Positions 10,607-21,210 of a stretch of 64,000 nucleotides of DNA are shown here, piece after piece. The stretch is from Clavaria fumosa (lineage: Eukaryota > Basidiomycota > Agaricomycetes > Agaricales > Clavariaceae), in contig OX637802.1 in NCBI GenBank assembly GCA_951802425.1, positions 248,001 through 312,000 of the forward strand, written 5' to 3'. Position 1 is the first letter of the stretch. Every line of letters starts with the position of its first letter. The position numbers and the translations under genes are program-made. Under the pieces are notes generated by a model. That model saw only the letters and a list, made by a program, of their open reading frames with translations, made no database searches and had not been told where the DNA came from.

Positions 10607-12480
10607 TGGCCCCCTCCTCAAGGCTGGGCATCTCGACCGGCTAGTTTCACCTTGTCCAGATGTTTGTGGAAGAAGTTGTGGAGGAGTAGCACGACATTGG
10701 TGAGGTTCCAGTGGGGCTCCCAAGTGTTTTCCTCAATGGGGTATCCTTGCCACTTCACCAAGTACTTCACTCCTCATCCTACCTTCTTCACATCTAGGAT
10801 CTCTTCAATGTCATATTCCAAATGGTCGTCATCGATGGTAGGGGGAGGGGGGGGAGGTCAGGACTGAGAGGCAAAGGAGGGAGGGACATATGGGGTTAGC
10901 AGGGCCTCATTGAGCACATTGTGGATCTGCCAGGCTGGAGGTAGTTTGAGGCAATATCCAGCAGGTCCCACCTTTTCTACGATAGTGAAAGGTCCAGCGT
11001 GCTTGTTGTCGAGCTTCTTGTTTGGGCGGTCCATTTTCAGGTTACAGGTGTCTAGCCATACAAGATTGCCTTTCTTGTACTCATGGCTGGGTCGCTTCCC
11101 ACTGTCATAGCTCTTTTTCATCGCCAATGCAGCCTTCTCCATAGCTTCTTTGGCAGCTCGTCGTGACTCCTCCAACTTTGCCATCCACTCATCTGCAGCT
11201 GGGTTCACCTCAGTTCAGGGGTGTTGCCCATAGTCCAGGAAGAAGGGCATGTAGCCAGTCACAGAATGCTCCCAGTTGTTCAGTGTGAACTCTGCAGTGC
11301 TTAGCCACTCAGCCCAATCATCCTGGAGATGGTCTACATACCCCTGTAGGTAGGTCTCAATCTCTTGGTTCACCTGCTCTGTCTGTCCATCAGTTTGAGG
11401 GTGGAAGGCAGTGCTCGGGTTGGCCCTTATTCCAATCATATGGTAAAATTCTTTCATGAATTGTGAGATGAACTGTGGACTGCAGTCGCTGACAACTTTC
11501 TGGGGGATGCCATGATTGCTGAAGACTCGGTCACAAAGGATCCTGGCCACTCCGAGGCTCGTCAGGTCAAATCCTATCGCTTCGATAAGGGTACGCTTGG
11601 TGAACTTGTCAACGATTATGAGAATGGAATCAAACCTGTGGGACTGGGGTAGTGGTCCCACTATATCCCAACTGATAGTCCACCATGGTCCATCTGGTAC
11701 TGGGTGTGGGTGCAGGGGGGCCGCGCGCTTCATCCGGTCTGGCTTGGTTCTCTGACAACCTTCACACCCAGCCACATAATGCTCCACATCCTTCACCATC
11801 TCCGGCCACCAGTAGGCTTTGAGCACTGCGGCTTTCATTTTCCTAGCCCTGGGGTGTCCTGCAGTAGGGAGGTCATGCTCATAGTTGAGGACCACCTCGT
11901 GCACATCTGGGGGTATCCATACTATGTTGTCCTTTCCACCACAGTCCGAAATGGTCTCGCATCCAGCTGTCATCGATTTCCTCAGGTTTCATGACATATT
12001 CTGTGCTCTTCTTTTGGAGGAGCATCTCCATTTTGGAGGTGAAGCTGGTATGTGCTTCCATCTCAGAGGGAAACACCTGGATGGGGGCATCTTCCTTGGC
12101 AGCATCTCCATAATCTGGTCTTCGTGACAAAGTATCAGCTTTGGTATTACTTTTGCTGGTTCGGTACTTGATCTCGAAGTTGAAACTCTGGAGCTCTCCA
12201 TACCAACATATTTGTTGTGGTTTTAGTTTCTGGGGCTTTCTGAAATACTGTAAGTTGGCATGGTCAGTCCAGATTTCGAAGGTTTCATCCACTCCCATGA
12301 GATATGCTCTCCACTCTCTCAGTGCCCTGATAACTGCAAGGAGTTCTTTGTCGTAGAAGTCATAGTTTCTCTCAGCAGCTGTGAGGGCCTCAGAGATGTA
12401 ATCAACTGGTCTCCAAGTGGCATCAGGCTGCTGCTGAGATAGGACTCTGCCAGTTGTGAGGTGAGTCTACAAGAGCATAT
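10607..12480 (-). pseudogene. Gypsy pol remnant: RNase H, integrase, chromodomain
   Basis: RNase H is seen as ATWRPVDYISEALTAAERNYDFYDKELLAV and ...SNTKADTLSRRPDYG. Integrase follows with the zinc-binding HDLPTAGHP...CEGCQRTKPD, core WDIVGPLPQSH, SDCSPQFIS (DRG normally, so altered next to the second catalytic Asp) and DGQTEQVNQE. The tail LEESRRAAKEAM... leads to a chromodomain-like LVKWQGYPIEENTWEP near 10700. Frameshifts and stops occur near 11210, 11880 and 11970. Compared with the intact family, the active-site order is normal but the front of pol is absent. Confidence 0.8.
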
Positions 12481-12699
12481 CCCAGCTTCCTTCATCCATT
12501 ACTCAGATTTTCCATCATTATTGGTATTTCTATGCAAGGCCTTTCAGGGTTAGCCTTGACTTTCTCTTTCCTCAGGTTCAGTCTAGAGGGTGGAGAAGGG
12601 GTCACCAGGACCGATTTATTGGGTACAATATCATGAGGGAGTACATAACTGTTCTTCGGTGAAGAGGCTGAACTCAATCTTCACTGTTTCCAAAATCCA

Positions 12700-13960
12700 T
12701 GATTTGTTTGTCTCTGACCTCAACCAGGTCCCTTAGTCTTGCTATCTCCATCTGCGCCTGTTCCATCTTGTCGCTTGGGGCTGTTGTGGGGCTCGAGGCA
12801 GTCGGGGCAGGGAGAGAGATGACTCCTCGGACCTGCTGGGTATGTCGCATGGGTGGGAGTGGACAATTCTTCGAGATGTGGCCGAAGCCTCAACAGTTGT
12901 AGCACTGTACCTCGGCAGGCTTGGGTCAGGAACAGCCGATAATCATGATGTCGGGGTTTGGGGCCGGCGCAGGCACAGCGGGGGCTTGGGTTGGAGCAGT
13001 GGCAGGGTGAGAGGGGGGAATCAGGGTGTGGGCTTTTTGAAGGGATTTGAACTCCTGCCATAGGTCGTCCATTTGGATGGCCTTGTTCCTCCATCTGAGG
13101 TAGGTGGCAGGGAGAGCATTGCTATTGTATATTTTCTCAACCAGCGGCTGGTTGAGACTGTTCTTGAGGTATTCGATCAATACCGATTCATGGTGCATGA
13201 TACTGAGATGCGCTTGGCAGTAGAGGTGGTTGAATTCTGTGAAGAATTCTTGAGCTGTTTTTCTGCTCTGGCACAGCTTCTGGAGGTTGGTGAGAGCTCT
13301 TGTTTCATCGGCTGTGTTGAGGAACTCGTCATCTAGGTCGTTAATGAAGTTTCCCCAGCTACCTGTCATTTCTGTCTCTATGATTCAGTCAACATGGGTG
13401 TTGGCCCAGTCTTCTGCATAGTCAAGGTTCATCTTGTTGAGTACAAAGTAGATTTTCTTGGCGTTGGTCTCATATCTTTCGGGTTTGGATGTGAAGAGGA
13501 GGGTGAATTGGTGTTTGAAGGTATGGTACATCAGTTTGTGTCTGTTGAAGTCTTTCACCATGAGGCTGCTACTTGCTGTCGCTGTCGAGGTTGTACTGTT
13601 TGATTGATGAGATGGAGCTGGGCCTTGGGGATTTGACATTTTCGGGGTTGACGAATGGGTCAATAGGTTCGGGCTGTGGTAGGTTGATGGTGGCACAGTG
13701 TCTGGCGGCAAGTTCTCGAGCTGTGAGAAGGTCGGGGATGTTGGTTGGGGTGACAGTCGTGATGGGAACATTAATGGGGATCCTGGAGCATCGGTTAGGA
13801 ATGGTGGGATAGGGGACAGAGGAATGAGGTTTCCAGTCCGTGATGGATCAGGTGGCAGTATCCATGAGGTACTCGGTTCGGTAGCTGGTAACAGAGATGA
13901 AATGTTTGGATGGTTGTGTCTGTGTGCACTTGTTGGCAAAAGTGCAGGTGGCAGGTATGG
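12700..13960 (-). pseudogene. Gypsy gag remnant
   Basis: A proline/serine-rich leader (about 13939-13600) is followed by a capsid-like segment containing KFHQFTLLF-type residues, YAEDWANTHVD, then WGNFINDLDDEFLNTADETRALTNLQKLCQ (retrotransposon gag helix-rich region). A zinc knuckle follows near 12900-12870 and reads CYNC-stop-GFGHISKNC. A TGA therefore sits inside the CCHC finger. A second stop separates the leader and capsid near 13385. The protein would coat element RNA in virus-like particles if intact. Confidence 0.7.
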
Positions 13961-14200
13961 GTGAGGCAGAGCACGGAGATGGGGTGGCTTCAGTGGAGGT
14001 GGGGGTCGGGATATTTTTGATGTCTTTGATGTTGAGGCCTTCTAGGTCCTCACCAATGTCTTCCTGTTGTTGTTCTACCCAGAGGTCAAAGAGTTGTTCT
14101 TGTAAGGTTTGTACGAACTCAGCAGTAGTGTAGCTTTCAAATAGTTGTTGCTGACAGATAGTGTGGGAGGTCAACAGTCCAGTTGGGATGAACTGGTGCT

Positions 14201-16414
14201 CAACAGCACAATAGACGGTGCTTCGAGGGTAACAGTTGTATTGTGGGGTGTTTGTTCAGGTAATCATGGTCAGGGTACATGTGTCGATATAACACAGACA
14301 CAGCACCTCTCTGATGTTGTGGGGCAGCCCTGATCATGATTGGGCCCCAATTGGGCAATCGAGGACTGACAGGTTGGCTCAATTCCCATGTAGGAAGGGG
14401 CAGCAATCAGTGCTGATGGCTGATGCTGCCACATTGCCAAATATGGACTGCTCATCCTTATGAGCAGACTGCGCACCCATGACCTTTGTGTGCAGTCCCT
14501 CAGCCTTCCCCTCATCTCCCTTTGTATTAGGGTGTTTCTAGTGCATATCTGGCATAGAGTACAGTTGAAACACATGCTAAATAGGGCTAGTACACTTAAT
14601 TATGACTAGTCTGGGGAAAATAAGAGGGAACAAAGGAGGTATAGATGGGAAAGTGACACAATCAAGACCAGGAATGTTGCAGATGGTTGAAGAACATTGT
14701 AGAAGCGATCGGGGGTGATTGTGGGGTCCTTCCCCACAATCCCCAACAACTGGGACCCAAGGAATGAATCATCATGACTCATTTTGATTATTTTTAGAAT
14801 ATGTAGAACCTTTGAGAAAGAATATCTCAGTGAAGACATGAGATAAAATCATGATCTTACCTGATATGTGAGGCCACTGAATTCTCCTTAATTTAGAGTC
14901 CTTAAATGGTATATTAGGATTACTAGTTAAGAAGCCATGTTGAAACCTTCCAAATGTAGTAGATATGCAAATTTGAGTATAAATAGCTAATGGAACTTTG
15001 TGTTCCATGCATCATTACCTACCCATACATCAATTGCACGATCCTCTAAGAGGACTAAGTCTGAGTCTAGCTCCCCACAGAGCTAAGGACATATTTAGCT
15101 AAACTAAGGACAGTGTCTAGTTAAGCTAAGTGTAGTGTCTGCTGACTAGGGACTTAGTCTAGTCAAGTGATCTGAGTACCTAAAGGTACCCAGGCTTCGG
15201 ATGAGCCGCCCTGTGCGGTAAGTATTGAGTGAGTTATGAATATTTTGGTATAGGGTACAAGGTGTTCTACTGTACAATGTACCAGTGTATTCATCAGAGT
15301 AAGTAGTGAATAGCTAGCCAAGTAATGAGAATTAGGCAGAGGTTTATAGAGGTAGAATGGTTTACAAGACCAGGAGAGTCTCTAACACCTTTCAGCTTGT
15401 TTCTCCCATGTCTGGTTAGCTAGTTATTTGCTGATCCATTTTTGACCTATTTACATTGATTTGGCTTAAGTGTACAATACCTATGGAGTGGTCAGTCATT
15501 GAGCCATGGTATCAATCTGTCGAATAATTTCAGGTTGAGGCAGACAATTGGGGTCAATGGCTAAGCCCATGGGATGTTGTCACTTAGGTTACAGTGTCTC
15601 AGTCAATTCAAAAGCCACAGATTAGAAGCAAGTCAACCTTTTTTCCATAAGCAGTCCACCCAAAACCTGACTTTTGCAATCTGGCTGGCTGCACCAGGGC
15701 TTGTGCACATTTTCAATTTCTAGTCTGAGAAGCCCTCAAAAGTTTGGGCTGACTAATCACAGTTTTGACCATAGTGACAAGTCACCTGCCTGCAAATTAA
15801 GTAAATCAGGGCTTGCCACTCATGCCCATGTTAATTAGCACATAAATCAGGTTTCAATTCCTGATTCCTCGAGCACCGTGACTATTACCCATGATCCATT
15901 TAATAAGTACTGAAGTCCGTGTCAGCTGTACACTCTGGTGCTGTGCGAAACGAGCACTGCTAAAACGACCCTGAAATCTGACCCTGGACACCTTCACACG
16001 TTGCCATTTTTTTTCGTAACGACACGCGAAGGACGGACGGAGGCAGAGTCATAAACCAAGCCTAAACGGCGTGTCTAATTTTACCTGGTCAGCAGGACCG
16101 TCTCCATCATGAAAGGACAGAGTATGAGAGGAAAATGGAGCTAAGCGCTCCCATTGAACCTGTGTACATGTCCAGCATTTGGTGTGGGACCGGCGATATG
16201 GAGGTGGTCTTAGGCAAACAATGGAACAAATTGATGCCTTTTTTTTTGCTCCCAAACTCAGCTGAGCGCGTAGTCTCGCAGCGTCGAGTCAGGCTGCACA
16301 GCTCCCTCCGCACCAACAACGGCCCCGACGCATTCCTAGTCAATCTCACTCCTCATCCGTCCTTATAACAATCATCCTTGCAGTCTCCTTCTCATTGTCT
16401 TGTCCATTCAAAGT
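14201..16414. other. Intergenic DNA; possible decayed copia-type LTR
   Basis: No gene is supported. Between about 14750 and 15250 there are LTR-like features: a TATA-type GAGTATAAATAGC at about 14976, then repeated CTAAG/TAGTCTAG motifs (15035-15170) and GGTACCCAGGCTTCGGATGAGCC. No TG..CA pair with target duplication could be fixed. The remainder is AT-rich until about 15960, where composition shifts to GC-rich sequence leading into the next gene. Confidence 0.35.
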
Positions 16415-18912
16415 ATGGATGCTCTAAAGTCCCTCGTCCAACCTCTCGTCGGTAGTGCGGGAAGTTCGTCCATGATTGATGGCATGAAGCTTGTCCTTCT
16501 CGGAGGAACAGTTGAAACCGCAAGACGAGTATCTAGTTCCGCGTGGTACGTTCGGAATATCGTCTTCGGAGCTTATCTTCACCTTCCTTCTCGTGTCCAG
16601 GTCTCACTTCGTGAACTGTGAGTGCCTCTGGACACAGTGACGGGGCTGTTTCCAGAAACCTCACCCTTAAACCCTAGCATTCTTTCTTACTGCCCACTTC
16701 TCCGAGGACGAATACCCTTATGACTGGTTGATGCTATGGCTCTCTCGTCGGCCTGAATGGCAAAGATCGCGCGAGTTTGAGACGACTACTCGGTCAACTA
16801 TGCCAGGATTCGTCTCCCAGGTTCCTGACAATTCTTTTGCCGACGACGAAGAAGAGAATGACGAGGAATTACATCCGGGAAAAGTCAAGACGCGTGTTGT
16901 CTTCCAGCCTACATTCGATACTACGCACACTATATATTACAAAGGTCACTGGCTTAGAGTCAGCCGCGGCAGGAAGACGGATGGCAACGAAGTCCTGTCG
17001 ATCAGGTGAGCTGGGCCCTTTCCTGTGATCAGCATTCGAAATGAACGGGTCTCCAGTGTCATCGCCCGGAACAATGCCATTTTAAAGCAACTGGTCTTAC
17101 AGGCAAAAAGAGAATATGAAACCGAGGCCGTGCATCAAGTACAGATCTACTTTGCGGACTCGCATGGCAACTGGCGGTGGACACACTCTCGCCACAAACG
17201 ACCCATGTCTTCCATCGTGCTCAATCCAGGCGTCAAAGAAATGCTACTCTCCGACACGCGCGATTTTCTCAAATCCGAGAAGGTTCGTGAGATGGCTTGG
17301 CGTGTACTATCGTCTCATTGCCATCTTTGCCTTTGTAGTGGTATGCCGACCGTGGAATTCCGTTCCGCCGTGGATATCTATTGCATGGGTCAGCCCCAGT
17401 TCAGCCACAATATGCCAAACGCTGACGCATTCAATCACTAGTGTTCCTGGCTCGGGAAAGAGCTCCCTCATCCACGCGCTGGCAGGAGAGCTGATGCTCG
17501 ACGTCTACGTTGTATCGCTTTCAGCTTCTTGGATGAGCGATAGCACCCTCACAACGCTGATGGGTCGAGTCCCTTCCCGATGTATCCTTCTTTTAGAAGA
17601 CCTAGATGCCGCTTTCACCCGAAGCGTGACACGAGGAAACGCAGACACAGGAACTCCAAACACCAATGCTAATGGCGAAGAAACGCAAGACTCCAATAAG
17701 TCAGGAACTCCCACCTCTGGACGTCGAAGGCGCGATAAAGAAGGCCTGTCGGATGTGAACACACTGACCCTGAGTGGTCTCCTCAACGCCCTAGATGGTG
17801 TCGCAGCCGCAGAAGGTCGTCTGCTTTTTGCGTGAGTCAGGCAACACATCTGCAGGTGTTAGCCGTACTAAGTGGACACGGCAGCACCACCAATCATCTG
17901 GAACGGCTAGATCCGGCGCTCTCGAGGCCAGGCCGCATGGATGTCTGGGTTGAGTTCAAGAACAGCTCGAGGTGGCAAGCAGAGGCACTTTTCCGTAATT
18001 TCTTCCCTTCGACAGAGGAAGAAGAGGACGCCGATATCGCACTTGAAGGCGACATCGAAGGCGTGGACCTACCATGTCCCTCTTCGCCTCAGTCGACCGG
18101 GAATGGTTCTCCGATGTCGACTCTGTGGTCGGTGTCTTCATCTTTCGCATCCTCTACGACGTCACTGTCCTCGCCGCCGGCCTCCGTCGACGGCAACAAG
18201 CCTATTTTCTCTAACGATTTTGGGGCGAAGAACAAAGCATATCTACCTCCGCCTGTTGAGGCCGAAATAATCGAACTCCGACACTCGGCCAAGCCTTTGG
18301 ACGCCGACACTCTCAATAAACTTGCCAAAAAGTTTGCGGACTCGATGCCGGAAGAAGAATTCAGCGTAGCTGCGCTACAGGGTTGTGAGCCTGTTTTTCT
18401 ATATCCCCGCTAACTCGCATCTTTAACGCTGCCTCCTTTGGAGATCTCCTCAAGTACAAGTCACACCCAGAGACTGCCGCTAATGAAGCTGCTGCGTGGG
18501 TTCTCAATGAACGGGCTATGAGAGAAAGACTTCGGCGAGAGAAAGAGGAACGCGAACTCAAAGAGAAGCTCGAGGTACGTGGCCGCCCTTTTTGCAAGCA
18601 GCCGTTGCAAACCTCCTTTGTCAGCGCGAGAAGAGAAAGAAAGAGTTACAGCAGAAGGAAAAAGTGAAAACCGACCTAGAGAAGAAGGAACAAGAGATCG
18701 CGAAGCTCAAAGCGCAGCTGGAGGAGAAGGACAAGGTCGACACGGAAAAAAACACGAGTTCTGAGACACCTCCCGAGAGTGGGTCCGGCGCGGTAGCTGA
18801 GGCGACGACGTCCACTCAGGAACTAACCAAAGCTAGCGACGACGACGACGAAAGCGAAGAAAGCGAAGAAGACCTAGCCCCTGCTGGACCCAGTTGGTCT
18901 ATTTTTTCCTAA
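16415..18912 (+). CDS. BCS1-type mitochondrial AAA ATPase
   Basis: Eight exons are inferred: 16415-16610, 16678-17005, 17057-17282, 17339-17388, 17442-17831, 17885-18381, 18444-18574 and 18625-18912. They total 2106 bp (701 aa plus stop); introns are 50-67 bp with GT..AG ends. The BCS1_N domain (FFLTAHFSEDEYPYDWLMLWLS, ISVIARNNAILKQLV) precedes the AAA core. The core has Walker A GVPGSGKSS, Walker B CILLLEDLDAAF and TTNHLERLDPALSRPGRMD (sensor 1 and arginine finger). BCS1 proteins sit in the mitochondrial inner membrane and translocate the folded Rieske protein into complex III. A Gly/Ser/Thr-rich insert lies between Walker B and sensor 1, a serine-rich insert follows the core, and the tail is a lysine/glutamate coiled coil ending in an acidic DDDDESEESEED stretch. 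Fungi carry many divergent paralogs, so the Rieske role is not certain. The ATG at 16415 was chosen as the first Met of the frame. Confidence 0.9.
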
Positions 18913-21039
18913 TTAGATATGGCTTTACGACCCTACTTCCAATCACGGACTTTATACGAAATCGCTTCCCCTCTTGTTACCAACAATTTAGGTCAGGCTT
19001 GTGCCATCGTGCCATGCCACCTTGCGACGAGGATAGGGCCACTGCTGTCAACGATGTGTCATTCCACTGCTCTTATCTATTCATCCGTCAAATCTTTGCG
19101 CCTCCATATGGGGGCTGCTAGTCTAGGGCGGTCTTTCTGTCGTTGCGCAGCGGGGTTGTTGCTCATGATTGGTGATCCGCAGCGACTTGGACGGTTAGCA
19201 TTCATATAGTCATCTTGCGTTGTTTTGTAATGGGAACTTCGATAATTTTGGTTCCGTACATACTATTGTAAGACTGGTGGCTCTGTATGAAGGTGACATG
19301 ACACATGGACAAAAGTAATAAAACTCTGGCAGGAGGACTATAAATCCATATTCCCTTAGGGATCCCTGTCACCTCTCTAGTTAGGTCATATCATGCAGCT
19401 ACTGTACTTAAAGTACAGTATCTAACTAGATAATTTTATTCTTGCTTGACCCCTGGATGTCATTTCCATAACCTTTGTCACTGCCTCAGTGCCTCCTCTG
19501 CCCTGTCCCTGCCTGCCCTTGCTGCTACCCTGCTTTCCACCCAGCTGCCACCACACTCACTGCTGCAGGCATGGCTCTGCCCCATCCTCTTCACACCAGC
19601 CACTGCAAATCAATGGCCCAGGTCCCACCATTGGTCCATGTCCACAGTGGGGGGCCTGGGCCATTGTTACCATGTCATCATTTTAATTGCCACCAGCTCA
19701 AGGCCAGATTTGTTACTGCTATACTGATGAACAGGATATATTCCTGGGTGTGAAAAGGCAAGGCCACACAATGTATCTTTTATCATTCTCTCAATGAAGT
19801 ATGGCAAATCTCAATGTTAAGAGAATTGACATTGCTGCAAATATAGTGTGCTAATAGTTAGGAGAGTGTCTATGAGTGAACAGGGACATGGTGGACTGCA
19901 TCTGAGTTGTGAGACTCAGCAAAGTTGTTGGTAATGAGGGGCTTATCAATACTGCCAATAATCTAAGAAGGCTTTGGGTTTCCACTATCCGATTACCATT
20001 ACATTGTCCAGCGGGGTGCAGCCAATAGGTGCGGGAAAGACGAATCAGAAAGAGTTCCGTCTCCGTCACCCATCTCGTGTCCCGGGCGGGGCGCACGGGC
20101 AACGATGGTTGATGAGCGCTTTCTTCGACAAGAACCAGCCGTGCGCAGGGCACAGCCAATCGCGCATGCGTCCGTGCTTGGCGACCTCGTGTCACAGCTG
20201 GTCGTGCAGCCGCGAGTACGTCTCCGAGCATGCGAGTGTGCGCGCGAATACCGGTGGCGCACATTCGTGTGCACCTTGAGTGTGTACACATTCATAGACC
20301 GCCGTCCGCACCCCGGGGTCAAACACGCCAGGCGCCAGTGGTATGCTCCCACCGCACCGCTGTTGCTGCTCTCTTGGTTGGGGAGTGTTCTCGCATGTTG
20401 TCGGAGCGGAAACCGAAAGGAAGCGTCGAAGAGGGTTGGGGACGCCAAAGGAAGCCAGATGTCGGCAATGCGTCTAAAGCCGTGGAAGTGTCCCCACTGT
20501 GCTATGGAGGAGGTGAGCGAAGTGGAAACGAAGAAGAAAGGAAAGAGGAAGGTGATGACGAAAGAAACCCAGAGGACGAAGAAGACGAGGCCATGGAAGA
20601 AGGAAAACGACTCGGAAAAAGTGAGGAGCATGTCCAAAACTCTCGCAAACTACATGGTATTTGCAGATAGGTCGTCCTCGGTTGCTCATTGGGTTATTTA
20701 TCTTTTCCTCGACTTCCAGGCATGCTTTCATCGCAATGACTTGTCCGCAACGATTGCTCAGTATGACCTCGCCTCTGTCCGACTTTGTATACCTCCCTTG
20801 TGGTCAAGTCGCGCATCAACGAGTCATACTTTTTTCGTTTAACAGAGGAGGAATTGGGATGCTTGACATTTGCGAGAGGTGACAGCGATCCATGGCGTCC
20901 CGTGATCGTGTCTGTTGACACGTGATGCAGAGACAGAAGGGTTCGGTCACACAAAGTGAGACAAGAACGTGTTGTCTTGGCCAACGAAAGGCCCCTCACA
21001 TGCAGTCCCCCCATCGACCTTGATCATCCCCCACTGCTT
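18913..21039. other. Intergenic DNA without a supported gene
   Basis: Open frames in 18.9-19.2 and 20.0-20.9 kb have no recognisable domain and read as low-complexity or Arg/Ser-rich translations of GC-rich DNA. A lysine/glutamate-rich stretch at about 20515-20640 (+) is compositional only. Some of the GC-rich DNA after 20.0 kb may belong to the 5' end of the Ngaro-like element. Confidence 0.45.
19378..19430. repeat. Nested hairpin
   Basis: The outer inverted repeat CTAGTTAG/CTAACTAG (19378-19385 and 19423-19430) surrounds an inner perfect 10-bp stem TACTGTACTT/AAGTACAGTA (19400-19420) with a 1-nt centre. It could be one end of a small inverted-repeat transposon. Confidence 0.6.
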
Positions 21040-21210
21040 GAGATACATTGCGTCATATACTCTCAACACACTTCCATGACATCATGAGCTTCCTGCTTGT
21101 ATATAATCATGGCTTCTTCACTCAATTTCCAACCCCCCCCATAATCGCTACACCGAAGTCGCTACACCATAGTCGCTACACCGAACTTGAAGTCGCTACA
21201 TCTTCGCGCT

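Larger units (their letters stand above)
10350..14200 (-). mobile_element. Internally deleted chromodomain Ty3/gypsy retrotransposon
   Basis: Minus-strand order is gag (about 13950-12700), a short linker (about 12680-12490), then directly RNase H (from about 12480), integrase, chromodomain and a downstream LTR. The protease and RT blocks present in the two related copies at 39.4-45.3 and 56.0-61.6 kb are missing. Only the 3' LTR is recognisable; no second LTR was found before 14.6 kb. The many stops and the deletion show a dead copy. Confidence 0.8.

Noticed and set aside
14750..15390. Copia-type solo LTR with TATA box
   Set aside because: Promoter-like features are present but no matching ends or target duplication could be defined; kept only as a low-confidence note.
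18894..19209. 75-96-codon frames directly after BCS1
   Set aside because: No recognisable domain; likely the 3' untranslated region of the ATPase gene.
19999..20842. Overlapping 140-245-codon frames on both strands
   Set aside because: GC-rich, arginine/serine-rich translations without domains, introns or conserved motifs; probably chance open frames.
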